The translations under genes were made by a program, and so were the position numbers. A stretch of DNA of 64,000 nt from Bradyrhizobium sediminis (GTDB lineage Bacteria; Pseudomonadota; Alphaproteobacteria; Rhizobiales; Xanthobacteraceae). Where the stretch lies: the NCBI RefSeq assembly GCF_018736105.1, contig NZ_CP076135.1, positions 496,001 through 560,000 of the forward strand. Reading direction: 5' to 3'. Shown one piece after another: positions 53,707 through 62,615 of this stretch (its first letter is position 1; each line of letters begins with the position of its first letter). Below the pieces are notes generated by a model. The model worked only from the letters and a program-made list of their open reading frames with translations. It had not been told where the DNA came from and did not search any database.

Positions 53707-54564
53707 CTACGCGGGTTCCGCGATCACCGTGTTGCGGAGCGTGCCGATGCCGGAAATTTCCACTTCAACCGTGTCGCCGGGACGCATCCACAGCGGCGGC
53801 GTGCGCTTCAGGCCGACGCCTCCCGGCGTGCCAGTGACGATGACGTCGCCGGGCGCGAGCGGGCAGATGGTCGAGATGTAGGCGATCAGCTCGGGCACCG
53901 GCGTGATCATGAGATCAGTGGTCGTGTTCTGTACGATCGCGCCGTTGAGCCGCGTCTGTAGCGTGAGCTCTGAAGGATCGGGGATTTCGTCCGTCGTCAC
54001 CAGCCAGGGACCAAAACTGCCGCTTTCGGCAAACGTCTTGCCCGCAAGGAACTGGCTGGTGTGGCGCTGCCAGTCCCGGACGCTGCCCTCGTTGTAGCAG
54101 GCGTAACCTGCGACATGCTCGAGCGCGCGGCTTGCTGGAATGTGGCGGCCAGTCTTGCCGATGACGGCGGCGAGTTCGCCCTCATAGTCGAAATCGTCGC
54201 TGACTCTCGGTTTTAGTAGCGGCCGCAGATGTCCGACCTGGCTGCATGCAAAGCGCGCGAACAGTGCCGGCTTTTCGGTGACGGTGCGGCCGGTCTCTGC
54301 GACATGATCACGATAGTTGAGGCCGACACAGATGATCTTGCCGGGATCGGGAATAACGGGCGCGAAGATGATCTCGTCCAGGGCGTGATCGGGACGCGCC
54401 GACGCCACCAGTCTGGCCGCGTCAGCCAGCCGATTTGCTTCGAGCAGCTGGCGCAGCGTCGTGCAGCCTTCGGCAGCGAGCCGCGCACCGAGGTCGACGA
54501 CGCCGTTGTCCTTCACGGCTCCGTAGCCAGGCCGGCCTTGTACGACGAATGAGAGCAGTTTCAT
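53707..54564 (-). CDS. FAA-hydrolase family protein (ring-fission product hydrolase)
   Basis: 285 residues. The catalytic part has ICVGLNYRDHVAETGR, FDYEGELAAVIGKTGRHI (Glu-x-Glu metal ligands) and the later GTPGGVGLKRTPPLWMRPGDTVEVEI block. Members hydrolyse fumarylpyruvate, acylpyruvates or 2-hydroxy-dienoates formed after ring opening. ATG 54564; the hydroxylase gene ends 26 bp upstream, so it shares that operon. It likely acts after the extradiol dioxygenase at 57147. Confidence 0.9.
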   Translation of the reverse strand: MKLLSFVVQGRPGYGAVKDNGVVDLGARLAAEGCTTLRQLLEANRLADAARLVASARPDHALDEIIFAPVIPDPGKIICVGLNYRDHVAETGRTVTEKPALFARFACSQVGHLRPLLKPRVSDDFDYEGELAAVIGKTGRHIPASRALEHVAGYACYNEGSVRDWQRHTSQFLAGKTFAESGSFGPWLVTTDEIPDPSELTLQTRLNGAIVQNTTTDLMITPVPELIAYISTICPLAPGDVIVTGTPGGVGLKRTPPLWMRPGDTVEVEISGIGTLRNTVIAEPA

Positions 54565-54590
54565 CAAAGGTCCTTGGGTGTTGGAGTTGA

Positions 54591-56105
54591 TCAGGCAGCG
54601 GTCGGCACATGAGCAAGAGGGCAGATAGCTGCGATCAACAGGTCGAACTCCTCTTCGCTTCTGGCCGCGCCGCGCACGTAGCGGTCGGGGCGGATCAGCG
54701 CGGCTTTGATGTCGTGCTCGCGAAGCCAGCGCCCGAGATCGGCGGCCTCGTTGCCGGTCAGCACTTCTATTCCTGCTTGGGCGAGCGCCGTGCGGGCGGG
54801 TTGCGAAAGTGTCGCGGCCTTATCGACGAGCAGGACATTGGCATAACCGGTTCGATCGTCGCTTCGGCGGCCATCGGCGAGCGTAAATTGCGGCGCGAGA
54901 TGGCCAGCCAATGGGAGGTCGTCGATCGCAAGCCCGGGGCCGAGCAGGGGCTTGCGAACGTCCAGCTTGACCGGTGCGTCCTTGCGCGCCTCACCGGCGG
55001 CGAGGCCCGCTTCGATCGCCTTGGTGTTGATCACGCCGCCCAAGCGGATCGCAAGCTCGATGAATTCGCGAACATGGGGCGAGCGCTCGCTTTGATAAGT
55101 GTCGAGCAGGTTCGCATCTGCGCGCCCGGCAATGATGTCGCCGAGCTTCCAGGCGAGATTGGCAACGTCGCGAATACCCGCGCACATGCCCTGTCCCAGG
55201 AACGGCGGGGTCTGATGCGCGGAGTCTCCGGCAAGCAGCAGCCGCCCATTTCGCCATTGTTTCGCGATGGCCGAATGAAAGGTGTAGACGGCTGCGCGCT
55301 CGATCTCGGCCTCGTCGGGCCTAATCCACTGCGACAGCAGCTCCCAGATCTTCGCCGGCTGCGTGACAGCTTGGGTGTCCTCGTCCGGATGCACGGTGAT
55401 CTCCCAGCGCCTGCGATTGCCCGTGCCGCGGATATAGGTCGCCGGCCGGCGCGGGTCGCAATACTGAATGCTGTAGTCGCCGAGATCGGGACGCTCGTGC
55501 ATGAGCAGAGCGTCGATCACGAGCCAGCGCTCGTGAAAGCCAAGATCGTTCATGCCGGAGCCGATGAAGCGGCGCACCAGCGAGCGGGCGCCGTCGCAAC
55601 CGACGACGTAGCCGGCGCGGACTTCTGCGAGCTGCCCGTTTGACAAGTCCTCGTAGCGTATGCGAACGCCGTGCTCGTCCTCCTCCAGCGCGAACACCTC
55701 GCACCGGTTGCGCAGCTCGACCTGCGGCCAGCGCTGCAAGCCGTTGATGAGAATGTCTTCGAGGTCGGGCTGGTGGAATCGGTAGCTGAGATGCCAGCCC
55801 ATGGAGGTAAGATTTTGCGACCGCGGCCAGTCCAGAATCAGGCGGCCGTTGGCATCGAGGAACCGCATCCCCGGGCTCAGGATGACAAGCGGCAGGATTT
55901 CTTCGGCCAGTCCGATCGTCTGGAAAACGCGCATGCATTCATCGTCGAAATGCACTGCGCGCGGCAAGTGATAGGCCCGCGCCTCGCGCTCCAAGACCAG
56001 GGTCCGCACGCCGCACAGGCCGAGCAGGTTGGCAAGCGTCGCCCCGACGGGACCGCGCCCGACGATCACCACGTCGAATTCCGAAGAAGCGCATTTATGT
56101 TGCAT
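54591..56105 (-). CDS. FAD-dependent aromatic hydroxylase (MhpA-like)
   Basis: 504 residues. FAD-binding motifs are FDVVIVGRGPVGATLANLLG near the N-terminus, VVGCDGARSLVRRF (DG motif) and LLLAGDSAHQTPPFLGQGMCAGIRD (GD motif). The C-terminal 100 residues form the thioredoxin-like domain of the family. It adds a hydroxyl group to an aromatic acid using NAD(P)H. ATG 56105 has GGGAAGAG upstream. It is followed by the FAA hydrolase and the binding protein. 3-hydroxyphenylpropionate is one possible substrate; others cannot be excluded. Confidence 0.92.
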   Translation of the reverse strand: MQHKCASSEFDVVIVGRGPVGATLANLLGLCGVRTLVLEREARAYHLPRAVHFDDECMRVFQTIGLAEEILPLVILSPGMRFLDANGRLILDWPRSQNLTSMGWHLSYRFHQPDLEDILINGLQRWPQVELRNRCEVFALEEDEHGVRIRYEDLSNGQLAEVRAGYVVGCDGARSLVRRFIGSGMNDLGFHERWLVIDALLMHERPDLGDYSIQYCDPRRPATYIRGTGNRRRWEITVHPDEDTQAVTQPAKIWELLSQWIRPDEAEIERAAVYTFHSAIAKQWRNGRLLLAGDSAHQTPPFLGQGMCAGIRDVANLAWKLGDIIAGRADANLLDTYQSERSPHVREFIELAIRLGGVINTKAIEAGLAAGEARKDAPVKLDVRKPLLGPGLAIDDLPLAGHLAPQFTLADGRRSDDRTGYANVLLVDKAATLSQPARTALAQAGIEVLTGNEAADLGRWLREHDIKAALIRPDRYVRGAARSEEEFDLLIAAICPLAHVPTAA

Positions 56106-56196
56106 GGGGTATCTCTTCCCCAGGCATGCCCCGCCTTCAACGGCGCCGCGCCAAGTGTCCGCCAAGCGGACGGACAGGCAAAGGCCCTTGGTGCGA

Positions 56197-56988
56197 CTAG
56201 GTTTCGACCGGGATGGCGGCCGCGGCTTCGCGCAACGGCGCGACGAATTCGGCGATCGCTTCATCAAGCGAGAGCGCCGAACGGATCCAGATGATCGAAA
56301 TGCAGCCGAACACCACGTCATCGCGGACGATCGGGACCGCGATCGAGGCCGTCTTGGGATTGTATTCGCCTTCGTTCCGGATCGCGTAGCCCCGTTGCGC
56401 GGTCTCCGCGATCATGCGCGACAGGCGGTCGGCTTCGAGAAAGGGGCGGTCATCGGCCTCATCGATGCGGCGCAGATGGTTGACGATCACGTCGCGCTCG
56501 CGCGTCGCGCAGGCCGTGAGATAGGCGCGTCCGGCAGAGGTCCTGAGCACGGGTAACCGCCTGCCGATCATGCCGCGGTCGATCGAGAGTGGACTTCGCG
56601 AATGAGTCGTCTCCTGGATCACCATCGCAGCGTTCTCGTAAGTGGAGAGATCGACCGGCCAGACCAGGATCTTGCTCAGCTCGGCCAAATAGGGCGCCGC
56701 CGCCTGGCAGATCACCACGCCGGGATCGTAGCCGTCCCCCAGGCTGGAGGCCCGTCGTGTCACCCGGAAGCGATCATCGCTTGCGCTGCGCGCGACATAG
56801 CCGAGTTCCTCCAGCGTCTCGAGCAGGCGATAGACGGTGGGACGGGGGAGATCGAGCTGCCGGGCGACGTCACCGGCGCGGATGCCGCCGGAGCGATTGA
56901 TCTCATGCAGAACATCGAGGCCGCGCTTGAAGGCGCGGACGCCCTCTGGCTGCCGTGGTCGTCCGGACCGCGTCCGCTCCTTGGACAC
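56197..56988 (-). CDS. IclR-family regulator (MhpR-like)
   Basis: 263 residues. Winged helix RAFKRGLDVLHEINRSGGIRAGDVARQLDLPRPTVYRLLETLEELGYV, then the IclR effector domain ending AIAEFVAPLREAAAAI. Start GTG 56988 with AGGAA. It diverges from the extradiol dioxygenase gene across 158 bp and precedes the hydroxylase operon on its own strand, so it probably controls both arms in response to an aromatic compound. Confidence 0.93.
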   Translation of the reverse strand: MSKERTRSGRPRQPEGVRAFKRGLDVLHEINRSGGIRAGDVARQLDLPRPTVYRLLETLEELGYVARSASDDRFRVTRRASSLGDGYDPGVVICQAAAPYLAELSKILVWPVDLSTYENAAMVIQETTHSRSPLSIDRGMIGRRLPVLRTSAGRAYLTACATRERDVIVNHLRRIDEADDRPFLEADRLSRMIAETAQRGYAIRNEGEYNPKTASIAVPIVRDDVVFGCISIIWIRSALSLDEAIAEFVAPLREAAAAIPVET

Positions 56989-57146
56989 TTTAAGATTCCT
57001 CCCTTGTCCGGCGTCAAGGCGCCGGTATCGTCGTTGAAAACGCGAAGCAACTGCAGAAGTTTAGCGTAGGTCCGCGCGGCGTTGATACCAAATTCGAACC
57101 GCCTGACGGCGCAACGCAGCCGGAGCGGTTCCCTGGAGGAAGTGGC

Positions 57147-58130
57147 ATGGAAATCACCGCGCTGGGCTATATCGGGATCAAGTCCTCGCAACTGGACCAA
57201 TGGAGCCAGATGGCGACGAGCCTGCTGGGGATGCAGCAGGTCGATCGCGGCGGCAGCATGCGCGCCTTTCGCATGGACGACCGCAAGCAGCGGCTGATCG
57301 TCGACGGCAGCAGCGACGCGGGCCTGAGCGTGATGGGCTGGGAGGTTCCAACCCGCGCCGAGCTCGATCGTCTAGCCGGCCGGATCGACAGTGCCGGCGT
57401 CAAGGTCACGCGCGGATCGCGTGCGCTGGCCGACGAGCGCCATGTGGCCGAGCTGATCTCGTTCAGCGATCCCGCGGGCAATCCACTCGAAGCGTTCTGC
57501 AAGCCAGAGCTTTCGCCAGATCCCTTCAAGCCCGGGCGTCCGATCTCCGGCTTCCGCACCGGCGCACTCGGCATGGGCCATGCCGTCCTCAACGTGGAGG
57601 ACGTCGAGCCGCTGCTGCCTTTCTATCGCGATCTCCTCGGCTTCCACGTGTCGGACTTCGGGCTGAAGCCATACGGGCTATATTTCTTTCACGTCAACGG
57701 CCGCCACCACAGCTTTGCCATGGTTGGCTCAGGTCGGCGCGCGCTGCATCATTTCATGGTCGAGGTCGGCAGTCTCGACGATGTCGGCCAGGGCTATGAC
57801 GTCGCCCAGCTGGACGAGGGCAGGATCGCCTATTCCCTTGGGCGCCATACCAACGATCACATGACCTCGTTCTACGTCAACACACCCTCAGGCTTTTTCA
57901 TCGAATATGGCTGGGGCGGACGCGTCATCGATCCCGCGACCTGGCAGCCGCATGAGACCTTTGACGGACCTTCATTGTGGGGGCACGAGCGCCTGCACAT
58001 GCCCGAGGAGCAGCGCAAACGCATGCGCGATATGCGGCTATCCGCGGCGGCACGCGGCGTTCGCGTGCCCGATCCGAGCGTGCCGCCTTTGAACTGCCCA
58101 TGGCTCGAGGGGGTGATTGCGCGGGAATGA
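57147..58130 (+). CDS. extradiol ring-cleavage dioxygenase (VOC, BphC type)
   Basis: 327 residues with two VOC halves. The iron ligands lie in the second: His in ALGMGHAVLNVEDVE, His in LHHFMVEVGSLDDVG and Glu in GFFIEYGWGGRVID. It would cleave a catechol next to one hydroxyl. GGAGGAAG precedes ATG 57147. Together with the MhpA-like hydroxylase and FAA hydrolase it makes a meta-cleavage route. The C-terminal 45 residues extend beyond the usual domain. Confidence 0.93.
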   Translation: MEITALGYIGIKSSQLDQWSQMATSLLGMQQVDRGGSMRAFRMDDRKQRLIVDGSSDAGLSVMGWEVPTRAELDRLAGRIDSAGVKVTRGSRALADERHVAELISFSDPAGNPLEAFCKPELSPDPFKPGRPISGFRTGALGMGHAVLNVEDVEPLLPFYRDLLGFHVSDFGLKPYGLYFFHVNGRHHSFAMVGSGRRALHHFMVEVGSLDDVGQGYDVAQLDEGRIAYSLGRHTNDHMTSFYVNTPSGFFIEYGWGGRVIDPATWQPHETFDGPSLWGHERLHMPEEQRKRMRDMRLSAAARGVRVPDPSVPPLNCPWLEGVIARE

Positions 58131-58135
58131 GCGGA

Positions 58136-58285
58136 CTACCTGACAGCCCGACGCACAGCGCTGGCGACAACGATGGTCGCCAAGCCGGTTACGCCCACGA
58201 TCACGCCCAACGCCCAGTTTGCCGAGCCCGGCCATCCCGAAATCAGGAGCAGCGCCAAAAGCGGAATTCGACGGAAGGACCGCTG
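58136..58285 (-). pseudogene. C-terminal fragment of an HdeD-like membrane protein
   Basis: Reading the minus strand to the stop at 58136-58138 gives RIPLLALLLISGWPGSANW followed by a second helix (ALGVIVGVTGLATIVVASAV), the typical end of HdeD/DUF308 acid-resistance proteins. The frame has no start of its own, and is cut at its 5' end exactly where the right 20-bp direct repeat begins. The gene was interrupted or recombined at that point. Confidence 0.7.
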
Positions 58286-58305
58286 TTGGCGCAAAGCGGA
58301 CGTTC
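58286..58305. repeat. right 20-bp direct repeat bounding the catabolic cluster
   Basis: TTGGCGCAAAGCGGACGTTC, identical to 52298-52317, 2 bp before family-2 motif E. It abuts the HdeD-like remnant. Confidence 0.75.
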
Positions 58306-58307
58306 AA

Positions 58308-58331
58308 TTCCATAACGCCTAATTTGCGAAT
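58308..58331. repeat. family-2 dif-like motif, copy E
   Basis: TTCCATAAC-GCCTA-ATTTGCGAAT, fifth copy with 9-5-10 spacing. Confidence 0.65.
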
Positions 58332-58340
58332 CCTGGAACC

Positions 58341-58538
58341 TCAGCCGAAGAGGTCGACAACGGTCCTGCCGACAGCGATGGCCGTCACCAGGCTCACGGC
58401 GAAAAGCGTCAGAATCGTCAGCAGCATCAGCACGAATCCGGGCCATTTGCCGAAAGCCGCCGCGACCTGCGGCGCCTGCGCCAGGATCTCGGCGAGGCCG
58501 TGCAGCGTACCTCTGTTACCCGATAGTGCTTTCTTCAT
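58341..58538 (-). CDS. small single-helix membrane protein
   Basis: 65 residues from ATG 58538 with GAGAGG upstream. One strong membrane helix (FVLMLLTILTLFAVSLVTAIAV) follows a polar N-terminus. No family recognised. Its start lies close to the divergent methyltransferase gene, so the two share a short promoter region. Confidence 0.5.
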   Translation of the reverse strand: MKKALSGNRGTLHGLAEILAQAPQVAAAFGKWPGFVLMLLTILTLFAVSLVTAIAVGRTVVDLFG

Positions 58539-58626
58539 GCCGGACCTCTCTTCCCAGGAGGTCATGATCAAGAGCACTGATTTGCCCGACGTGTCGAGTC
58601 AAAATTTCGGAATTTCAGAAGTTTAT

Positions 58627-59445
58627 ATGAGGCGCAACCCGCAACGCACTCGCCTTGACTCTAATCGACCTTTAGTTGAATTTTTCCCGATGGGGCCGAT
58701 CAGTAGATTTGCGGATGAGTTTCGCCGAACCGAGTTTTTTACGGCTTGCATCGACGTTGCTCGCCGAGCTCTTCCTGCACCTTTATTGGTATGGCTGCGC
58801 TCGCAGATGGTTCGCAATCTCTCTGGCGGGCCACGCGAAGTGTTCACCGAGATCTATCGGCGCAACATCTGGGGTTATCAAGAGACGGCCTCTGGTGGCG
58901 GGTCCACTCTCCACTACACGGAAAAATTGCGGGAAGCCCTTCCTAGACTTGTCGCAGATCTCAACATCCGCACGCTCCTTGATTTGCCGTGCGGTGACTT
59001 TCATTGGATGTCCGAGGTGAAGCTTCCAGTCACTCATTACATCGGAAGCGACATCGTGACGCGATTGGTCGAAAACGCGCGAATCCGCTACGGCCGTCCG
59101 GAACGCGAGTTCCGCACCCTTGATCTCTGCAAAGACGTGCTCCCACAAGCCGACCTGCTGCTTTGCCGCGACTGCCTTATGCATCTTTCCGAAGAGATGA
59201 TTTTCCTGGCTCTCGCCAACATTATCCGCTCGGACATCAAGTATCTCCTGATCACCACCTACCCCGACGGAAAGAATCGCTCCATTCGCATCGGGGACTG
59301 GTTTCCCATCAATCTTTGTGCCGCGCCCTACAACTTCCCGGCGCCTCTACGAACGATCGACGACTGGGTGCCGCCGTTCGACCAGCGTCAACTGGGGCTT
59401 TGGGAAATCGAAAGCTTGCGCCGCATCTGTCCCGTTTCAGGCTGA
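58627..59445 (+). CDS. class I SAM-dependent methyltransferase
   Basis: About 272 residues. The SAM-binding motif is LLDLPCGDFHWMSEV (motif I), followed by YIGSDIVTRLVENARIRYG and LLCRDCLMHLSEEMIFLAL. Rhizobial relatives share FTACIDVARRALPAPLLVWLRSQ and REVFTEIYRRNIWGYQE. The start is uncertain: ATG 58627 is used, but ATG 58690 or 58564 is possible. The substrate is unknown; location near a membrane glycosyltransferase-like gene hints at surface polysaccharide, which is only a guess. Confidence 0.75.
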   Translation: MRRNPQRTRLDSNRPLVEFFPMGPISRFADEFRRTEFFTACIDVARRALPAPLLVWLRSQMVRNLSGGPREVFTEIYRRNIWGYQETASGGGSTLHYTEKLREALPRLVADLNIRTLLDLPCGDFHWMSEVKLPVTHYIGSDIVTRLVENARIRYGRPEREFRTLDLCKDVLPQADLLLCRDCLMHLSEEMIFLALANIIRSDIKYLLITTYPDGKNRSIRIGDWFPINLCAAPYNFPAPLRTIDDWVPPFDQRQLGLWEIESLRRICPVSG

Positions 59446-59560
59446 AGAGTGACCCAGGGTAGGGGCTATTGCCAACCGTAATCCGGAGCTTCAGCTATAC
59501 TGTCGGAGTTCTTTCCTTCGGCGCTCTGTAGGCGGTCGGTTCCCTAACTTCGACTAGGTC

Positions 59561-60709
59561 TCATTTTGACTGCACCCGTGCGAAGGCCGATTGGCCCGGC
59601 AAAGGCGCGGCCTCGCTGGAATCGTTCAATAAAGAAAATAACAGTGTCCAGATGGACAGCATTGCCAGCGGCATCAGATAGTACGGTGTGAAAATCGGAT
59701 GAGTCAGAAAGAACGCCAGATTTATTGCGATATTCGCGACAACGATGAATGCGGCAGTCTTCCGCGCAGCAGAACTGAAGGCCCAGATCGACCATGCTGC
59801 GGTTAGTATGATCAGGGGGCCTTGCATATCGACCAAGTACTCGCGTGCGACGCTAAGGCTAAAGTCGGGCGGCCGGGCGTCGAACGAACTGTAGGTAGTC
59901 GCCAGGACGCTGCCAGCATTGATCGCATTCGCGACCAGCGTAGGCACCAGTCCTAATAGGTAGGCCGTACCGAACGAAAAGAGCTGCAGGATATCGCTCT
60001 GCTTCCTCGACCGCACAGCCATCGCCAACAAAACAAGGAAGTAACCGGCGGATAGAAAAAGATTTGCCAGCCTGAATGAAACCGCTAGCCCCAATATTAA
60101 TCCGATTAAGACAGTCACTGTGATCTGGCGCGACGGCCTGGGGACGTTCGCCAAGATGCTCGTCAGATATCCGACCATCACGCAAACAATCATCGTTGGA
60201 GCAATGGACGAGCTGGCTTTGGACGGGTTGACCATGAAGTAGAGCGCGGCCACGCCGACAATACCGGAAATTGCTGTCCAGCGACGTGAGGGCGCCGACC
60301 AGATCGCGAAAAGCGCACCGATGAAAATGATGAAATTTGCGACCCCGTACAGTGGCACCCTTTGGAAGCCAGCCGGGAAAATCGAAAGAGCCAGACCGGT
60401 GCCGGGTGGGTACTGGAGAACCTGTTTTTCGCCTATCTGAGTGTGGCAGGGCATGTGGGCCGGATCGTTCCAGGCTTGATAGCCAATCTCCCGCGCCAAG
60501 GTCGCAAAGTATTGGTCGTCATCACGGGTTATATTGGTGTCGAAGCCGCCCAACCCGAAGCGTTGGAATAGATGCGCCTGCCGCAGGTAACAGATATCAT
60601 CATACACGCCAGTTCGCTCGGTCCAGTTGCGCATGGTCCAGAAATTGGACGCTAGGACGCCTAGACAGAGAAAACTGAAAAACACCTTTAGAAATAAAGG
60701 TTTGAACAT
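59561..60709 (-). CDS. polytopic membrane protein of glycosyltransferase-39/ArnT type
   Basis: 382 residues, 9-10 membrane helices. An N-terminal loop with TGVYDDICYLRQAHLF and TRDDDQYFATLARE has the acidic pair typical of GT-C glycosyltransferases that use lipid-linked sugar donors. No complete catalytic annotation can be given by eye. ATG 60709 places a Lys before the first helix. It stands apart from its neighbours. Confidence 0.65.
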   Translation of the reverse strand: MFKPLFLKVFFSFLCLGVLASNFWTMRNWTERTGVYDDICYLRQAHLFQRFGLGGFDTNITRDDDQYFATLAREIGYQAWNDPAHMPCHTQIGEKQVLQYPPGTGLALSIFPAGFQRVPLYGVANFIIFIGALFAIWSAPSRRWTAISGIVGVAALYFMVNPSKASSSIAPTMIVCVMVGYLTSILANVPRPSRQITVTVLIGLILGLAVSFRLANLFLSAGYFLVLLAMAVRSRKQSDILQLFSFGTAYLLGLVPTLVANAINAGSVLATTYSSFDARPPDFSLSVAREYLVDMQGPLIILTAAWSIWAFSSAARKTAAFIVVANIAINLAFFLTHPIFTPYYLMPLAMLSIWTLLFSLLNDSSEAAPLPGQSAFARVQSK

Positions 60710-60924
60710 TGTGCGATAGTAGGCTCCAGCTTCCAAGCCAGCAGGTATTATCTAATGTCCGCCCTGAGTCAAAAGAGGTGAACAGGGAGTACCACTGAGA
60801 CGGGCAAGCCTGTAGCCGCGCTCCCACGGATAACCGGCCTGATCGCCACCCCTCAAAGATCGCTGGCGCCTACCTTGGATTGAGCGCAAAATTCCAATGT
60901 TGAAGAATCGCTGGGTGTCGACCG

Positions 60925-62559
60925 ATGGCAAAGTCCCTGGTCGTGCGTCGCGCAGATCTGTCGAAATTCGCAGGCGAGCTCGCCCAGCGAGCCGCCCAAT
61001 ACGTGCGGATGTCGACCATTCACCAGCGGTACTCGATTGAAAACCAGGCGGCCGCGATTGCGGCTTATGCCGCACGCTACAACCTCAACATCGTGCGGAC
61101 CTACAGAGATGAAGGGCTCAGCGGTTTGAAGATCGACAAGCGCGAAGGCCTCAAGCAACTGATCACGGATGTATGCTCGGGCCGTGCCGACTTCGGCCGG
61201 GTGTTGGTATACGATGTCAGCCGGTGGGGCCGCTTCCAGGACGTCGACGAGAGTGCTCATTACGAATTTTTATGTCGGAAGGCCGGAATTAGGATCGATT
61301 ATTGCGCGGAGCAATTCGACAACGATGGAAGCTTGCTGTCGAGCATCGTCAAAAACCTTAAACGCGTGATGGCTGCGGAATTCAGCCGCGAGCTTTCCGC
61401 CAAGGTTCATGCCGGACAACTGCGTCTCGCTGCTTTGGGTTTCCGACAGGGCGGGCCCTTGGGATTTGGCCTCCGCCGAGAATTGATCGACGAAAATCGA
61501 CTTTCAAAAGGGTTTCTCAAGCGCGGCCAACAGAAGAACCTGAAGACCGATCACGTCGTCTTGCGTCTCGGCCAGCTAAGCGAGATCGAAGTGATCCAAC
61601 GAATATTCGAGGAGTACGTCGAGGAGCGAAAGTCCGAAGAGGAGATCGTGCGGCGGCTCAATCGTGAGGGTGTTCCCAATCATCGTGGTCGACCTTGGAC
61701 GAGGGCAATGGTGGACTACATTCTTCGCAATGAGAATTACATCGGCAACACAGTGTACAATCGCGAGTCAAATCCGCTGCGCGGAGGAAAAATAAAAAAT
61801 CCCCCTAGCCTGTGGGTCAGAACCAGAGGTTCGATCGCGCCAGCGGTAGACCGCAATGTTTTCCTCGACGCTCAAAGACGCTTGACGCTTCGATGGCTAC
61901 ACCTCACGGACGATGAATTACTGTTACGATTGAAGTCGCTGCTCGAAAAAGAGGGGCGGCTCAGCGAAACGATAATCAACAGCACATTGGGTGTTCCCGC
62001 TATCAACGTTTATAATGAACGGTTCGGCAGTCTCCGAAACGCTTACCGACGCATAGGCTATGAACTTAAATGGGATTTCGACTGGATTGACCGGAGAACC
62101 GAATTCAACGCGCTTCTCAGGGATACTGCCGCCGATCTCGCCGCCCGGCTTAAGAAGGCCGGCTCGGTTGCCTGTTTCGAGCAAGGGATAGACGTACTAA
62201 CCGTCAACAATCGGTTTGCGATATCACTTCGTCTCGCGCGCTCTTGGCGGGGTTCGGATAGAAAGCCAATCTGGACGATCAATCGTCGCACCGTATTGCC
62301 TGAGGGCCATATCGTCGCGATCAGGCTTGGCGAGGGAAACGATAGCTTACTTGACTACTTCCTGTTGCCGACCAGGGCCATGACTGGGTCGAAAATTCGC
62401 TTCATGGAAGCGGGGCTATACCGATTCGACGGCTGTCGCTTCCGAACTTCCGCTCAACTCACAAAGGCAATCATCCATCAAATTGCTGGTGGTGCGCGGA
62501 CAGGCGCGCTGCGGCCGGCCGCAAAAGGCTCTTGCCAGCATTATAAACGGCGTGCCTAA
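60925..62559 (+). CDS. large serine recombinase with extended C-terminus
   Basis: 544 residues. The resolvase domain has AAQYVRMSTIHQRYSIENQAAAIAAYAARYNL, with Ser in VRMST, and VYDVSRWGRFQDVDESAHYEFLCRKAG. The recombinase domain continues with VKNLKRVMAAEFSRELSAKVHAGQLRLA and GVPNHRGRPWTRAMVDYILRNENYIG. Residues 350-544 add a region with a repeated helix pattern and no zinc ribbon. It may be a site-specific integrase or a DNA-inverting enzyme; target sites are not visible. Confidence 0.9.
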   Translation: MAKSLVVRRADLSKFAGELAQRAAQYVRMSTIHQRYSIENQAAAIAAYAARYNLNIVRTYRDEGLSGLKIDKREGLKQLITDVCSGRADFGRVLVYDVSRWGRFQDVDESAHYEFLCRKAGIRIDYCAEQFDNDGSLLSSIVKNLKRVMAAEFSRELSAKVHAGQLRLAALGFRQGGPLGFGLRRELIDENRLSKGFLKRGQQKNLKTDHVVLRLGQLSEIEVIQRIFEEYVEERKSEEEIVRRLNREGVPNHRGRPWTRAMVDYILRNENYIGNTVYNRESNPLRGGKIKNPPSLWVRTRGSIAPAVDRNVFLDAQRRLTLRWLHLTDDELLLRLKSLLEKEGRLSETIINSTLGVPAINVYNERFGSLRNAYRRIGYELKWDFDWIDRRTEFNALLRDTAADLAARLKKAGSVACFEQGIDVLTVNNRFAISLRLARSWRGSDRKPIWTINRRTVLPEGHIVAIRLGEGNDSLLDYFLLPTRAMTGSKIRFMEAGLYRFDGCRFRTSAQLTKAIIHQIAGGARTGALRPAAKGSCQHYKRRA

Positions 62560-62615
62560 ATACCTGCCTACAAGCGCTGGATTAGCGGCAACCGGCCTTG
62601 TCACGCGCGAAGGGC

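Noticed and set aside
53707..58130. CRISPR array or cas genes in the island or catabolic region
   Set aside because: No regularly spaced direct repeats and no Cas-like protein were seen anywhere in the window.
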